64,000 nucleotides of DNA from Ralstonia sp. 25mfcol4.1 (lineage in GTDB: Bacteria > Pseudomonadota > Gammaproteobacteria > Burkholderiales > Burkholderiaceae), in the NCBI RefSeq assembly GCF_900104095.1, contig NZ_FNJO01000010.1, forward strand, positions 144,231 to 208,230, read 5' to 3'. This document shows positions 1 through 9,747 of this stretch, in pieces. Below the pieces are notes generated by a model. The model had not been told where the DNA came from, did no database searches, and was given only the letters and a program-made list of their open reading frames with translations. How positions within the stretch are numbered: position 1 is the stretch's first letter; each line of letters starts with the position of its first letter. A program made the position numbers and the translations under genes.

Positions 1-2255
1 ACCGCACCCAGGTGCAGCGCCGCTTCGGCATGATCGCTGACCGATACCAGATGCGTCGGGATATGTCGCGTGGCGGGGTCGCGCTTGAGCCAGTCAAGCA
101 GCGTAAGGCCCGACTGATCGGGCAGCGCCACGTCCAGCAGGATGCCGCACGGCTGATGCTGGCGCGCCAGTTCCAGGCCCTGCGCCGACGTGGTGGCGTG
201 AATGCAGTCGAAATCGAGTTCGTGGGCCAGGTCGTAGAGAATGCCGGCAAAGTCGATATCGTCCTCGACCACCAGGATCAGCCGGTTGCCGCGCGTGCGA
301 TGGTCGCGATCGTCGGCAATCGGTGCCGGGTAGCCGGGCTGCACGCGCTCCATGGGTTCCTGCGCCGGGGCCGGGGCAGGCGGCACCGCGCGCGAGGGCG
401 GGGCCATCACCAGCGGTGCCGGCGCGCTGGCCGGCTGCGTCATCAGGCCAGCCTGCGTGGCGGAGTCCGCGCCGAGCAGGCGCGGCACAGTCAATGCAAA
501 CACGCTGCCCTGCCCCGGTTCGCTGGCCACCGAGATCACGCCGCCCAGCAGACGGCCCAGCTCGCGCGAGATCGACAGGCCCAGTCCCGTGCCGCCATAG
601 CGGCGGCTGGTGGTGCCATCGGCCTGCTGGAAGGCTTCGAAGATGACCTGCTGCTTGTCTTTCGGAATGCCGATGCCGGTGTCGCGCACCTCGAAGCGCA
701 CCGCGTCGTCACCCTGCGCAGCCAGCGCCAGCGTGACCGCGCCCGATTCCGTGAACTTGAATGCATTCGACAGCAGGTTCTTGAGCACCTGCTGCAGACG
801 CTGGCTGTCGGAGACGATAACGTCGGGCACGCCGGGCAGGAATTCGACCCGGAACGGCACGCCCTTCTGCTCGGCTATCGGCCCGAACATGCCCTGCAGC
901 GTCTCGGTCAGCGCCTTCAGTTCGACCGCTTCGTGCTCGATCACCAGATGGCCGGCCTCGATCTTGGACAGGTCGAGGATGTCGTTGATCAGGTTCAGCA
1001 GGTCGGTGTTGGCCGCGTGGATGGTGGATGCGTAGCGCACCTGCTCCGCGGTCAGCGTGCCGTCCTTGTTCTCCTGCAGCAGCTTGGCCAGGATCAGCGC
1101 ACTGTTGAGCGGCGTGCGCAGTTCGTGCGACATATTGGCCAGGAATTCGCTCTTGTACTGGTTGGACCGCTCCAGCGCCCGGGCGTTGGCGGCCAGTTCC
1201 GCCTGGAAGGTCAGCATCTCGCGCTTCTGGCCTTCCAGCCGCTGCGCGTGTTCTTCCAGCTGGACGTTGGCCTGTTCCAGCTCCGCCTGCTGGGCTTCAA
1301 GCCGCGCCTGCGAATCCATCAGCGCGCGGCCACGCTCCTCCAGTTCCTCGTTCGATACGCGCAGCTCTTCCTGCTGGACCTGCAGTTCTTCGCTCTGGCG
1401 CTGGGTTTCGCCCAGCAGCTTTTCCAGGCGGCCCCGGTAGGCGGCGGCCCTCAGGGTCATGCCGATCGGGTCGCCAATGCGCTCCAGCAGTTCCACGATG
1501 TCTGCGGTGTCCCGCTGCATCGCGACAAAGCCCAGTTCCACCACGCCCACCACCTCGCCTTCGGCCGTCAGCGGCGCCGCCACGATCTCGTTGGGCGTCG
1601 TCCGGCCCAGGGCCGAGGACACCTGGAGATAGTCGGCCGGCAGGCCTCCGACCGCGATCACGCGGTTTTCCGCCGCTGCCTGGCCGGCCAGCGTCTGCCC
1701 CGCCGTCAGCGTCTGCGGCAGTTCGTCGGCGTTGGCCAGCGCCCAGGCGGCCACGCGGCGCATCTGGTCGCCATCCACCTGGTACACCGCGCCCACGTGC
1801 GCCTGGAAGGCCTGCGCCAGCACGCGCACCAGCGCATCGGCCACGTTCCCCGCCGATTGCGGATTGCGCACGGCCTGATGCACCCGCACCTGCGCCTGCT
1901 GCAGCCATGCCACGCGCTGCATGGCCGCCTGCGACACGATGTAGCGATACACCACCACGGCCAGGAACCACAGCATGACCACGCCCGCGCCGCGGTTCGC
2001 GATGGCATATATCGGCCGGATATTGCTGGAAGGCGACACCGCGTAGCCAATGCCGATCAGCACCGTGCCTACGGCGGCGACGATCAGCGGCAGCCTCGGG
2101 TCGTTGCCGTACAGGGACAGGCAGACCGGCACCAGATAGAACAGCCACGCCGCCAGCCCAAGCGGGGTGAGCGCATCCATGCCGAATACCACGGCCATCG
2201 AGACCGGAACAAGGATCGTGCCGAACAGGAAGCGTTGCAGGGAAGACGGTTGCAT
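1..2255 (-). CDS. Hybrid sensor histidine kinase/response regulator, C-terminus beyond window
   Basis: The frame is open from an ATG at 2255 to the window edge (about 751 codons), so the C-terminus is missing. In order it shows hydrophobic segments in the first ~85 residues, a GAF-like region (~105-265), a Gln/Glu-rich coiled coil (~280-350), a HisKA domain with H-box SHELRTPLN near residue 374, an HATPase domain (NLLSNAFKF ~492, DTGIGIP ~525), an Ala/Pro-rich linker, and a receiver domain whose phospho-acceptor Asp is in [11 protein letters not shown] (~707). It is therefore a membrane-anchored hybrid kinase that autophosphorylates on His and passes phosphate to its own receiver. More receiver or HPt domains may follow outside the window. 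The signal sensed cannot be told from sequence. Confidence 0.9.
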   Translation of the reverse strand, partial: MQPSSLQRFLFGTILVPVSMAVVFGMDALTPLGLAAWLFYLVPVCLSLYGNDPRLPLIVAAVGTVLIGIGYAVSPSSNIRPIYAIANRGAGVVMLWFLAVVVYRYIVSQAAMQRVAWLQQAQVRVHQAVRNPQSAGNVADALVRVLAQAFQAHVGAVYQVDGDQMRRVAAWALANADELPQTLTAGQTLAGQAAAENRVIAVGGLPADYLQVSSALGRTTPNEIVAAPLTAEGEVVGVVELGFVAMQRDTADIVELLERIGDPIGMTLRAAAYRGRLEKLLGETQRQSEELQVQQEELRVSNEELEERGRALMDSQARLEAQQAELEQANVQLEEHAQRLEGQKREMLTFQAELAANARALERSNQYKSEFLANMSHELRTPLNSALILAKLLQENKDGTLTAEQVRYASTIHAANTDLLNLINDILDLSKIEAGHLVIEHEAVELKALTETLQGMFGPIAEQKGVPFRVEFLPGVPDVIVSDSQRLQQVLKNLLSNAFKFTESGAVTLALAAQGDDAVRFEVRDTGIGIPKDKQQVIFEAFQQADGTTSRRYGGTGLGLSISRELGRLLGGVISVASEPGQGSVFALTVPRLLGADSATQAGLMTQPASAPAPLVMAPPSRAVPPAPAPAQEPMERVQPGYPAPIADDRDHRTRGNRLILVVEDDIDFAGILYDLAHELDFDCIHATTSAQGLELARQHQPCGILLDVALPDQSGLTLLDWLKRDPATRHIPTHLVSVSDHAEAALHLGA

Positions 2256-2416
2256 ACCGGCGGGATAGAAGGAAAGGCGCGGTTGCGCGCGCTCCTACGA
2301 CCGCACCGCGCGCAACAACAGGCCAAAGCGACTTATGCTACCCCGCACCAACCGAAATGGCTGTCGGTGTCGCGCCGACATCGGCCCGGCGCCGGCGGGC
2401 CGGCGAGGCCCCCCGG

Positions 2417-2830
2417 TCAGGCCCTGGACTTGGCTTTCGGCTTGGCCGCGGCCTGATTCAGCGCAACCGCCGCGCGGATCAGGGCCTTCAGGGCGGCTTT
2501 GTCGATGGCCTCGCCCTCGCGGAAGTCGATCGCACGGCGCACGTTGCCGTCCAGGCTCGAATTGAACAGCCCCTTGGGATCGTCCAGCGAGGCGCCCTTG
2601 GCGAACGTCATTTTCACGGTGGCCTTGTAGACCTCGCCCGTACAGAGGATGCCGTCGTGCGACCACACCGGCACGCTCCATTTCCATTCCTCGATCCCCT
2701 CGGGGTCGGCTTCCCGGACGATGGCCCGCAATTGCGCCAGCATCTTGCCGCGCCAGTCGTCAAGCTCGGCAATCCTGGCATCGATCAGCTCGGCGGCCGG
2801 TATGCCGGCCTGCGGTTCTGCCTTCTTCAT
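2417..2830 (-). CDS. DUF1801 domain protein
   Basis: This is a 137-residue cytosolic protein with no signal peptide or membrane segment. The motifs EWKWSVPVW and VKMTFAKGASLDDP, followed by a Lys/Ala-rich tail, fit the DUF1801 (YdhG-like) family of small proteins of unknown function. The frame is open further upstream, but the ATG at 2830 is chosen because GGGAGA lies 8-9 bases before it and the family homology begins there. It stands alone, transcribed away from the LysR gene at 3083. Biochemical function is unknown. Confidence 0.8.
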   Translation of the reverse strand: MKKAEPQAGIPAAELIDARIAELDDWRGKMLAQLRAIVREADPEGIEEWKWSVPVWSHDGILCTGEVYKATVKMTFAKGASLDDPKGLFNSSLDGNVRRAIDFREGEAIDKAALKALIRAAVALNQAAAKPKAKSRA

Positions 2831-3017
2831 GTTGCTGTCTCCCGTTGAATGGTTACCGTCGTCACACGTGTCGATACACCGCATGGCTTGGCGACGATGC
2901 GGGTTTTCCCTTAGCCTTGAGCCCCCCCGTGAGCCGGCTGCCATCAATCCTTCGGGTGCCGCTGGCCGCGCATCACTATAAATCACACCATGACGGAATC
3001 CGACAGCGCCGGTCCGC

Positions 3018-3046
3018 TTGACAAATAATTCTCTAATTATAATACT
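3018..3046 (+). promoter_or_regulatory. Promoter with embedded palindrome upstream of LysR/nitronate monooxygenase
   Basis: TTGACA at 3018-3023 is followed by AATACT at 3041-3046 (17-base spacer) or TATAAT at 3038-3043 (14-base spacer). Between them lies a perfect inverted repeat ATAATT-CTCT-AATTAT (3025-3040), the kind of AT-rich dyad LysR regulators bind. The AT-rich block stands out sharply from the surrounding GC-rich DNA. Autoregulation is an inference. Confidence 0.6.
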
Positions 3047-3073
3047 CAACACACTTTCATTCTCTAACGGAGA

Positions 3074-3091
3074 ACGACACAGTTGTGTCGT
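3074..3091. promoter_or_regulatory. Perfect 8-bp inverted repeat over the LysR start
   Basis: ACGACACA-GT-TGTGTCGT is a perfect dyad with 8-base arms and a 2-base centre. It covers the proposed TTG start codon at 3083 and sits just after the CGGAGA ribosome site. It could be an operator, or a hairpin in the mRNA that masks initiation. Confidence 0.5.
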
Positions 3092-4006
3092 CGCACAGGC
3101 GTGGAACTGGCAGAACTGGAGATTTTCAGGGCGGTGGCGCGCGAACAGAGCATCACACGGGCGGCCAAATCGCTGGACCGCGTGCAGTCGAACGTGACGA
3201 CGCGCGTGAAGCAGCTTGAGGAAAGCCTCGGCGTGGACCTGTTCCAGCGCGCGAACAAGCAGATGATCCTGACCCCGGCTGGCCAGCGCCTGCTGGGCTA
3301 TGCGGACCAGCTGCTGGCGCTGGCTGAGGAGGCACGGCAATCCATGCGCGCCGATGCGCCCAGCGGCCGCCTGCGCGTGGGATCGATGGAAAGCACCGCG
3401 GCCACGCTGCTGCCCCGGCCGCTGGGCCGCTTCCACGCCGCATGGCCCGACGTCGAACTGGATCTGAGCACGGGCACGTCGCAGGCGCTGGCAGACGGCG
3501 TACTGGAACGCCGGCTGGACTGCGCCATCGTGGCCCATCCGGGCACGGGCAGCCCCCGGGACATCGACGTATCGGAAATGGGCGCGGGCCTGGAAGGTGT
3601 TTACCTGACCACAGAGGACCTCGTGCTGGTGCTGCCGGCGACCCATCCGAAGGTGCGGCGCCCCGAAGACGTGACGCTGCGCCAGCTGGCCGCGTTCTCG
3701 CGTGGCTGCACCTATCGCCGGTGCGCCGAGGATTGGCTCGAACAGGCTGGCGACGATGTGCGCCGCCATCTCACCGTCATCGAACTCCCTTCGTACCACG
3801 CCATCCTAGCCCAGGTCACGGCAGGTTCCGCCGTGGCCATCGTGCCGCGCTCGCTGCTGGCCATGCAGGCCATGCAGGCCAATATGGGAGCCCTGCAGAC
3901 CGTGCCGGTCCGCAAGGTGCATACGTACCTGATTCGCCGCTCCGCTTTCACCACCTCCGCCTACGACGCATTCGAGCAGGAACTGCGCCGTAGCCAGCCC
4001 GCATGA
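3083..4006 (+). CDS. LysR family transcriptional regulator
   Basis: About 307 residues with an N-terminal winged helix-turn-helix ([24 protein letters not shown]) and a C-terminal LysR effector-binding domain. The proposed start is TTG at 3083, because CGGAGA at 3068-3073 is well spaced from it; a GTG at 3101 is an alternative that would give the usual LysR N-terminus ELAELEIF. The stop overlaps the region just before the nitronate monooxygenase gene, so the two are probably co-transcribed, with the regulator controlling the flavoenzyme. The effector is unknown. Confidence 0.9.
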   Translation: MCRRTGVELAELEIFRAVAREQSITRAAKSLDRVQSNVTTRVKQLEESLGVDLFQRANKQMILTPAGQRLLGYADQLLALAEEARQSMRADAPSGRLRVGSMESTAATLLPRPLGRFHAAWPDVELDLSTGTSQALADGVLERRLDCAIVAHPGTGSPRDIDVSEMGAGLEGVYLTTEDLVLVLPATHPKVRRPEDVTLRQLAAFSRGCTYRRCAEDWLEQAGDDVRRHLTVIELPSYHAILAQVTAGSAVAIVPRSLLAMQAMQANMGALQTVPVRKVHTYLIRRSAFTTSAYDAFEQELRRSQPA

Positions 4007-4017
4007 CAAGGACCGCC

Positions 4018-5133
4018 ATGGAACCCGATCGTCAGAACCCGTCCCGCAACCTGCTGTCGCGCCTGGGCATCCGCCTGCCCATCATCCAGGCCCCGATGGC
4101 GGGCGTCAGCACCCCCGCCATGGCAGCGGCCGTATCCGAAGCCGGCGGCCTGGGCTCGCTCGGCGTCGGCGCCATGGATGCCGAGGGCGCGCGCAAGGTG
4201 ATTCGCGAAACCCGCGCGCTGACAGCGAAGCCCTTCAATATCAACCTGTTCTGCCATGTGCCCGCCACGCCCGACGCCGAGCGCGAATCGGCCTGGCTGA
4301 AATACCTGGCCTCGGCCTTCGCCGAATTTGGCGCCACGCCGCCGGGCACGCTGCGCGAGATCTACAAGAGCTTTGTGGTCGATGACGCGATGTACCAGAT
4401 GCTGCTGGAAGAGAAACCGGCGGTGGTGAGCTTCCATTTCGGCCTGCCGGCGCAGGCGTGGATCGATGCGCTGAAAGCGGCCGGCATCGTGCTGCTGGCC
4501 AGCGCCACGTCGCTGCAGGAAGCGCGGCGGATCGAGGCGGCCGGTATCGACGCCATCGTCGCGCAGGGCATCGAGGCCGGTGGCCATCGCGGCGCCTTCG
4601 ATACCGAGGCCGAGGACGAAGGGCTTGGCACGTTCGCGCTGACCCGCGTGCTGGTGGCCCGCACGAACCTGCCCGTCGTCGCGGCTGGCGGCATCATGGA
4701 CGGCGCCGGCATCGCCGCCGTGCTGGCGCTGGGCGCCGCCGCCGCGCAGCTTGGCACGGCGTTTGTCGCCACCAGTGAATCGGCCGCCGACGCCGCGTAC
4801 CGCGCCGCGCTGACCGCCGACGAACCCCGCCCGACCACGCTGACCCGCGCCATCTCGGGCCGTGCGGCGCGCGGCTTCACCAGCCGCTTCACGCGCCTGG
4901 GCACCGCCGCCGGCGCCCCGGCGATTCCCGACTACCCGGTGACGTACGACGCCGGCAAGGCGCTGCACGCAGCGGCCAAGGCCAAGGGCGTCAGCGAGTT
5001 CGCCGCCCAATGGGCCGGCCAGGCCGCGCCGCTGGCACGCTCGATGCCCTCGGCCGAGCTGGTCGCCGTGCTGGAGCGCGAACTGCGCGAGGCATTGGAT
5101 CAGTTGAGCGCCGTGCGGGCCGGGTTGGCTTGA
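4018..5133 (+). CDS. Nitronate monooxygenase (NAD(P)H-dependent flavin oxidoreductase family)
   Basis: A 371-residue TIM-barrel FMN enzyme that probably oxidises alkyl nitronates such as propionate-3-nitronate. Family motifs are PIIQAPMAG at the N-terminus, [11 protein letters not shown] with the catalytic His typical of class I enzymes (~residue 183), VAAGGIMDG for phosphate binding, and LGTAFV. The start at ATG 4018 is preceded by AAGGA; an ATG at 4003 overlaps the LysR stop and lacks a site. It lies 11 bases after the LysR gene, suggesting one operon. Some family members have other 2-oxo or enoyl substrates, so the exact substrate is not certain. Confidence 0.88.
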   Translation: MEPDRQNPSRNLLSRLGIRLPIIQAPMAGVSTPAMAAAVSEAGGLGSLGVGAMDAEGARKVIRETRALTAKPFNINLFCHVPATPDAERESAWLKYLASAFAEFGATPPGTLREIYKSFVVDDAMYQMLLEEKPAVVSFHFGLPAQAWIDALKAAGIVLLASATSLQEARRIEAAGIDAIVAQGIEAGGHRGAFDTEAEDEGLGTFALTRVLVARTNLPVVAAGGIMDGAGIAAVLALGAAAAQLGTAFVATSESAADAAYRAALTADEPRPTTLTRAISGRAARGFTSRFTRLGTAAGAPAIPDYPVTYDAGKALHAAAKAKGVSEFAAQWAGQAAPLARSMPSAELVAVLERELREALDQLSAVRAGLA

Positions 5134-5284
5134 GCATACGTGCGGCGCGGAACGTTCGAGCCAGCAACCGGCTCCGCGCAAACGTCCCGGCCATCCAGTG
5201 CAGGAACGCCCGCACGCCAGACGCTGCGGGTTAATTGGGGGATCGTCTGAGGTCAGTCTGCGGGTTGGCTGCCCTTGGTTTGCT

Positions 5285-5309
5285 CCCTCTCCCGCACGAC
5301 GGGAGAGGG
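5285..5309. repeat. REP-like hairpin between convergent genes
   Basis: CCCTCTCCCG-CACGA-CGGGAGAGGG forms a perfect 10-bp stem. It lies between the convergent stops of the nitronate monooxygenase and acoC genes. A closely similar hairpin occurs at 27622-27648, so this looks like a dispersed palindromic element that may also end transcription from either side. Confidence 0.6.
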
Positions 5310-5325
5310 AAAGCCACGCACCGCC

Positions 5326-6438
5326 CTACCCCGCCAGGTGTCCCCTCAGCAGCCCGTTCACCTCGCCGGCCTTTTCCATCTGGCTCATGTGGCCCGCGTC
5401 GTCGAACACCGTCACGGTCGCGCCGGCCGGGACGTTTTCCGCGTGGGCAGGCGGGACGACCTGATCCCTCGCGCCCCAGATCACCAGCGTGCGTTTGCCC
5501 GCCTCGGCCAGCCGTCGGCCCGGCTGCTCGCGCTGGCGGCCGTCGGCGAACAGGCTGGCGCCCAGTGCCGCGAGTGCCTCGGGCACGCCGTCGAGCCGCT
5601 TGTACCGCAGCAGGTCGTCCAGCATCTGCCGGCTGACCAGATCGGGGTTGGCGAACAGTAGTTCGACGACCGGCTTCAGGTCGCGGCGCGACTGCGCATT
5701 GACAAAGCCTTCCGTGTAGCCATTGTTGATCTCGTCGCCAAAGCCCACGGGGGACACCAGCGCGACGGACAGCGCGCGGTGCGGGGCGTCCACGGCCAGT
5801 TGCGCGGCAATGCCGCCGCCCATCGAATGGCCCACCAGGTGCGCCTGGCCGATGCCCACCGCATCGAGGAAGCGGGTCACGAACCCGGCCATCTCCGCCA
5901 GCGTCGTGCCAGCCAGGCGGGGCGTGGTCTGTCCGTGCCCGGGGAGATCCAGCGCCACCACGGTGTACGTGTCCGCCAGCGGATCGAGGTTGAACAGCCA
6001 GTTGTCCAGATCTCCGCCAAAGCCGTGGAGGAAGAGCACCGCCTCGGCGCCGTGGCCCCTGCGGGCGTAGCGGACGCGCAGGCCGTCGACCTCCACGAAC
6101 TGATAGGCGGGGCCGGCTTCGTCTTCATCTTCGTCATCGGCCGGCGTCTCATAGCTGGCGACATACGCGTCGATTTCCGCATCGCTGACCTCATCGGGTG
6201 CCAGTACGCCAAGCAGCGCCTTCACACGCAGCACGTCGCCCGCATCGGCCACCTTGCGCCGCAGCGTGCCGGCGTCGGGTGCTTCCACGGCGTTGGCGAT
6301 CTTGTCGGTTTCCACATCGAGGATCGGCATGCCCACGGTTATCTCGGCGCCGGTGTCGACCAGCCAGGCATTGACGGTGCCTTCCTTCATCGACAGGCCC
6401 CATTTGGGCATCACGATCGGGGTGATTGTTGCGGCCAT
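5326..6438 (-). CDS. acoC: Acetoin dehydrogenase E2 component (lipoyl domain fused to alpha/beta hydrolase)
   Basis: The 370-residue third enzyme gene of the acoXABC operon. Residues ~1-80 form a lipoyl domain with the modified Lys in VETDKIA. An acidic linker (DDEDEDEAG) follows, then an alpha/beta-hydrolase domain with HGFGGD, nucleophile motif GHSMGG, Asp in GARDQ and His in DAGHMS. No peripheral-subunit-binding or classic acyltransferase domain is visible; the C. necator AcoC is described with the same unusual build. The ATG at 6438 overlaps the acoB stop by one base, with GGGAGG inside the end of acoB, so translation is coupled. It should carry the acetyl group formed from acetoin onto CoA within the complex. 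Confidence 0.92.
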   Translation of the reverse strand: MAATITPIVMPKWGLSMKEGTVNAWLVDTGAEITVGMPILDVETDKIANAVEAPDAGTLRRKVADAGDVLRVKALLGVLAPDEVSDAEIDAYVASYETPADDEDEDEAGPAYQFVEVDGLRVRYARRGHGAEAVLFLHGFGGDLDNWLFNLDPLADTYTVVALDLPGHGQTTPRLAGTTLAEMAGFVTRFLDAVGIGQAHLVGHSMGGGIAAQLAVDAPHRALSVALVSPVGFGDEINNGYTEGFVNAQSRRDLKPVVELLFANPDLVSRQMLDDLLRYKRLDGVPEALAALGASLFADGRQREQPGRRLAEAGKRTLVIWGARDQVVPPAHAENVPAGATVTVFDDAGHMSQMEKAGEVNGLLRGHLAG

Positions 6439-7454
6439 CAGTGTTTGCCTCCCTTCATGGTCTTGCGCGCGGCTTCCACGATGCGGGCCGCGCTGGGGAT
6501 ATACAGGTCTTCCAGCGTCGGCGAGAACGGCACCGGCGTATGCGGCGGACAGACCATCTCGATGCCGGCCTTGAGCGCGCCAAACGCCTGCTGCACGGTC
6601 TGGGCGGCGATGTCGGTGGCGATATTGCAGCGCGGGCTGGCTTCGTCCACCACCACCAGGCGGCCGGTGTTTTCCACCGATTCGAGCACGGTGTCCATGT
6701 CCAGCGGGGACAGCGTGCGCAGGTCGATCACTTCGGCCTCGATGCCGTCCCGGGCCAGCGTGGCCGCCGCCTCCAGCGCGCGATGCACCATCAGGCCATA
6801 GCTGACGATGGTCACGTCCTTGCCGTCGCGGGCGATATTGGCCTCGCCGAACGGGATCGCGTAGGCGCCCTCGGGCACGTCGCCCTCCAGCCCGTACAGG
6901 TTCTTGTGCTCGCAGAAGATGACCGGATCGTTGTCGCGGATGGCCTGGATCAGCAGGCCCTTGGTGTCGTACGGCGTTGACGGGCACACGACCTTGAGCC
7001 CCGGGATATGCGTGAAGATCGGCGTCAGCATCTGGCTGTGCTGCGCGGCCGCGCGGAACCCGGCGCCGACCATGGCGCGGATCACTACCGGCGTTTCGGC
7101 CTTGCCGCCGAACATGTAGCGGAACTTGGCGGCCTGGTTGAAGATCTGGTCGAAGCAGACGCCCATGAAGTCGATGAACATCAGTTCGGCGATCGGGCGC
7201 ATGCCGCAGGCGGCGGCACCGATGGCGGCGCCCACATAGGCCGATTCGGACAGCGGCGTGTCGAGCAGGCGGTCGCCATGCTTGGCATAGAGCCCCTTGG
7301 TCACGCCGAGCACACCGCCCCAGGCGTCTTTCTCGCCCTCGGCGCCTGCGCCGCCGACGATATCCTCGCCGAGCATGATCACGCTCGGATCGCGGGTCAT
7401 TTCCTGGTCGATCGCTTCATTGATCGCCAGCTTCATGCTGAGTTTGCGGGCCAT
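6438..7454 (-). CDS. acoB: Acetoin dehydrogenase E1 beta subunit
   Basis: A 338-residue transketolase-like beta chain of the thiamine-diphosphate E1 component, which cleaves acetoin into acetaldehyde and a hydroxyethyl group. The N-terminal LGEDIVGG, internal ELMFIDFMGVCFDQI and C-terminal transketolase domain with VDEASPRCN match the family, and the length is standard. AAAGGAGA precedes the ATG at 7454. It follows acoA by 28 bases and overlaps acoC by one base. Confidence 0.95.
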   Translation of the reverse strand: MARKLSMKLAINEAIDQEMTRDPSVIMLGEDIVGGAGAEGEKDAWGGVLGVTKGLYAKHGDRLLDTPLSESAYVGAAIGAAACGMRPIAELMFIDFMGVCFDQIFNQAAKFRYMFGGKAETPVVIRAMVGAGFRAAAQHSQMLTPIFTHIPGLKVVCPSTPYDTKGLLIQAIRDNDPVIFCEHKNLYGLEGDVPEGAYAIPFGEANIARDGKDVTIVSYGLMVHRALEAAATLARDGIEAEVIDLRTLSPLDMDTVLESVENTGRLVVVDEASPRCNIATDIAAQTVQQAFGALKAGIEMVCPPHTPVPFSPTLEDLYIPSAARIVEAARKTMKGGKH

Positions 7455-7482
7455 GATGCTGTCTCCTTTGTTTTGGAATGGC

Positions 7483-8481
7483 TTAGTAGCTCACGTAGAC
7501 GTCGGTCAGCAGGTCTTCGGGCCCAGGCAGCGGCGCGGCCTTGGCCTCCTGCACGGCGTGGTCGATCAGCGCGGCCACCTCGCGGTCGATGGCATCGAAC
7601 TCGTCGCGCGTCACCACGCCGGCCTGGGTCACGGCCCGCGTGAACAGCTTCAGGCAGTCCTTGTTGGCGCGGATATCGTCCAGCTCGCCGGCGCCGCGAT
7701 AGGTCTGGGCATCGCCCTCGAAATGGCCATAGAAACGGACCATCTTGCATTCCAGCAGCGACGGGCCGCCGCCTTCGCGGGCGCGCCGGATGACCTCGCC
7801 CGCCGCCTCGTGCACGGCAAAGAAGTCTGTGCCGTCCACGGTCACGCCCGGGATGCCGAAGCCGGCCGCGCGATCGACATAGCTGTCGACGGCCGTGCCG
7901 TAGTCGCGCGACGTGGATTCGGCGTAGCCGTTGTTCTCGATGACGAAGATCACCGGCAGGTTCCACACCGCCGCCAGGTTCAGGCTTTCCAGGAAAGTGC
8001 CCTGGTTCGACGCCCCGTCGCCGCAGAACGTGATGCCGACCTCGCCCTTGCCGCGAAACTTGGCCGCCAGCGCCGCCCCGCAGACCAGCGGTGCGCCAGC
8101 GCCGAGGATGCCGTTGGCGCCCATCATTCCCTTGGACAGGTCGGCGATATGCATCGACCCGCCCTTGCCGTTGCATGAGCCGCCCTTCTTGCCGTAGATC
8201 TCCTTCATCATCGCCACCGGATCCACCCCCTTGGCGATGCAGTGGCCGTGGCCCCGGTGCGTACTGGCAATGCGGTCGCCATCGTGCAGATGGTGAAGAA
8301 TGCCCACGCCCGCCGCCTCCTCGCCGGCGTAGAGGTGCACGAAGCCGGGAATATCCCCCCGGCCGAAATCCACGTGCAGGCGTTCCTCGAAATCGCGGAT
8401 CGTCCGCATCTTGCGGTACACGGTCAGCAATGTCTCCTTGTCGAGGGGCAGCTGCGCTGAATGCGAAGTGCTGGCGCTCAT
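7483..8481 (-). CDS. acoA: Acetoin dehydrogenase E1 alpha subunit
   Basis: A 332-residue alpha chain with the thiamine-diphosphate motif GDGASNQGTF...ENNGYAES and the E1-alpha signature HLYAGEEAAGVG. With AcoB it forms the heterotetrameric E1 that decarboxylates or cleaves acetoin. AAAGGAGA lies just before the ATG at 8481. It lies 72 bases downstream of acoX. Confidence 0.95.
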   Translation of the reverse strand: MSASTSHSAQLPLDKETLLTVYRKMRTIRDFEERLHVDFGRGDIPGFVHLYAGEEAAGVGILHHLHDGDRIASTHRGHGHCIAKGVDPVAMMKEIYGKKGGSCNGKGGSMHIADLSKGMMGANGILGAGAPLVCGAALAAKFRGKGEVGITFCGDGASNQGTFLESLNLAAVWNLPVIFVIENNGYAESTSRDYGTAVDSYVDRAAGFGIPGVTVDGTDFFAVHEAAGEVIRRAREGGGPSLLECKMVRFYGHFEGDAQTYRGAGELDDIRANKDCLKLFTRAVTQAGVVTRDEFDAIDREVAALIDHAVQEAKAAPLPGPEDLLTDVYVSY

Positions 8482-8497
8482 GGTCGTCTCCTTTGGT

Positions 8498-8531
8498 GGT
8501 GGTACTGCCTGTGATGGTGGTACTGCCTGTG
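8498..8531. repeat. Tandem 18-bp repeat between acoX and acoA
   Basis: GGTGGTACTGCCTGTG occurs at 8498-8513 and again at 8516-8531, an 18-base period. It fills the acoX-acoA gap just upstream of the acoA ribosome site. No hairpin with a T-tract is seen, so it is not an evident terminator. Confidence 0.6.
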
Positions 8532-8553
8532 GTGATGGGATGAAGGGTCGGGA

Positions 8554-9597
8554 TCAGGTCAGCGCCGGCACGCTGCGCATCAGCTGCTCGCACGCCGCGT
8601 AGCGCATGCACGCCGCCACGTCGATGCTGCCGAACGCGTGGTCGTGCAGCGTGACGGTGACTTCGTCGTGCGGCCCGAACGCCAGCTCGCGTTCGCCGTC
8701 CAGCGCGACGATGCCGGCGCGCTGGCGCACGCGGTGCGGGCGGGCGTGCGCGATGCGGTGCCAGCCCGCGATCGGCACGGTACAGAGCAGCCCGGGAGCA
8801 ATCGGTGCCAGCAGATCGCAGGTACCCTCGCCGGCCGGTGCCAGCTCGATGGCCAGGCCGCCCGGCTCGCGCCGGCCTATCGGTTCCAGCAGGCCGGCGA
8901 TGGCGGACAGGCCAATCGCCTGCGGGTCTGCATAGGCCACGTAGACGGCGGCCAGCGTGTCGGCCCGCCATAGCGCCCGGGCGCCGATGAACTGCTCATG
9001 CGCGATGACGGCATCGACCAGGGCTATGTCGCGCCGGAAGCCGCCATCGGCATCGCGGATCACGATATCGAGCCGCTTGTTCGACGCCAGCGCGCGGCCG
9101 GCGGGGATCTGCCCGGTGGCGTAAAGGCCGGCGGCCAGCCCGGTGATGGTCGGCTCGCGCATTTCGGGGAAGGCGTTGTTGGTGCCGGTGGAGACCCCGG
9201 CAATCGGCACCGCGCCGCATTCGCGCACCACGGCACGGTGCGTACCGTCGCCGCCGAGCACGATGATGACGGACACGCCGGCATCGGCCATATGACGGGC
9301 GGCATGCAGCGTATCGTCGACGCGCGCGGTCACCGGCATGTCGATGAAGTCCACCGCCGGCAGGCGGGCATCGGGGCCCTGGTGGCGCGTCAGGTGCCGG
9401 GTCAGCATGACGCGCAAGCCCTCGCGGTCCGGCATCATCATCACGCGGTCGATGCCGCACGCGGCCAGCGCGGCCAGCAGGCGCAGCACGATATTGACGC
9501 GGTCAGCCAGCTGCAGGCTGTTGGCGTTGGCGATCACGCGGCGGATGTCGCGCGCCGATACGGGATTGGCGATGATGCCGACCAGCGGTGCCCCCAT
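8554..9597 (-). CDS. acoX: AcoX, NAD-kinase-like protein of the acetoin operon
   Basis: A 347-residue protein with the ATP-NAD kinase motif GGDGTHR and a following GVSTGTNNAFPE loop, the hallmark of AcoX. It is the first gene of the operon, with a sigma-54 promoter just upstream and AGGAGA before the ATG at 9597. AcoX is found with acetoin dehydrogenase genes, but its role in acetoin catabolism is not established; kinase activity on a nucleotide or cofactor is an inference from the fold. Confidence 0.93.
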   Translation of the reverse strand: MGAPLVGIIANPVSARDIRRVIANANSLQLADRVNIVLRLLAALAACGIDRVMMMPDREGLRVMLTRHLTRHQGPDARLPAVDFIDMPVTARVDDTLHAARHMADAGVSVIIVLGGDGTHRAVVRECGAVPIAGVSTGTNNAFPEMREPTITGLAAGLYATGQIPAGRALASNKRLDIVIRDADGGFRRDIALVDAVIAHEQFIGARALWRADTLAAVYVAYADPQAIGLSAIAGLLEPIGRREPGGLAIELAPAGEGTCDLLAPIAPGLLCTVPIAGWHRIAHARPHRVRQRAGIVALDGERELAFGPHDEVTVTLHDHAFGSIDVAACMRYAACEQLMRSVPALT

Positions 9598-9634
9598 GGC
9601 CTGTCTCCTGTCGCTCTTGTCGTGACAGGGTCAT

Positions 9635-9651
9635 TGCAATGGGTGTGCCAA
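9635..9651 (-). promoter_or_regulatory. Sigma-54 (-24/-12) promoter of acoXABC
   Basis: Read on the minus strand the sequence is TTGGCACACCCATTGCA, matching TGGCAC-N5-TTGCA with the required GG and GC pairs. The -12 GC lies about 39 bases upstream of the acoX ATG, so the leader would be roughly 28 bases. It fits an AcoR-activated promoter. Confidence 0.85.
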
Positions 9652-9747
9652 GGGTGTAGCGGCGGTGCCAGGGCTGGAAACCGCGGAAAATCGGCTTCAG
9701 GCCCACGCGATAACCCGGAGGCCGCACGCCATTCCGCCGGTTCAGGA

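Noticed and set aside
12..2456. Long plus-strand open frame (~814 codons)
   Set aside because: It is a GC-rich shadow of the sensor kinase; its protein is Arg/His/Gln-rich without motifs, while the minus frame shows full kinase domains.
3961..5181. Minus-strand frame opposite the nitronate monooxygenase
   Set aside because: Low-complexity Arg/Gly composition and no motifs; the plus frame carries the enzyme signatures.
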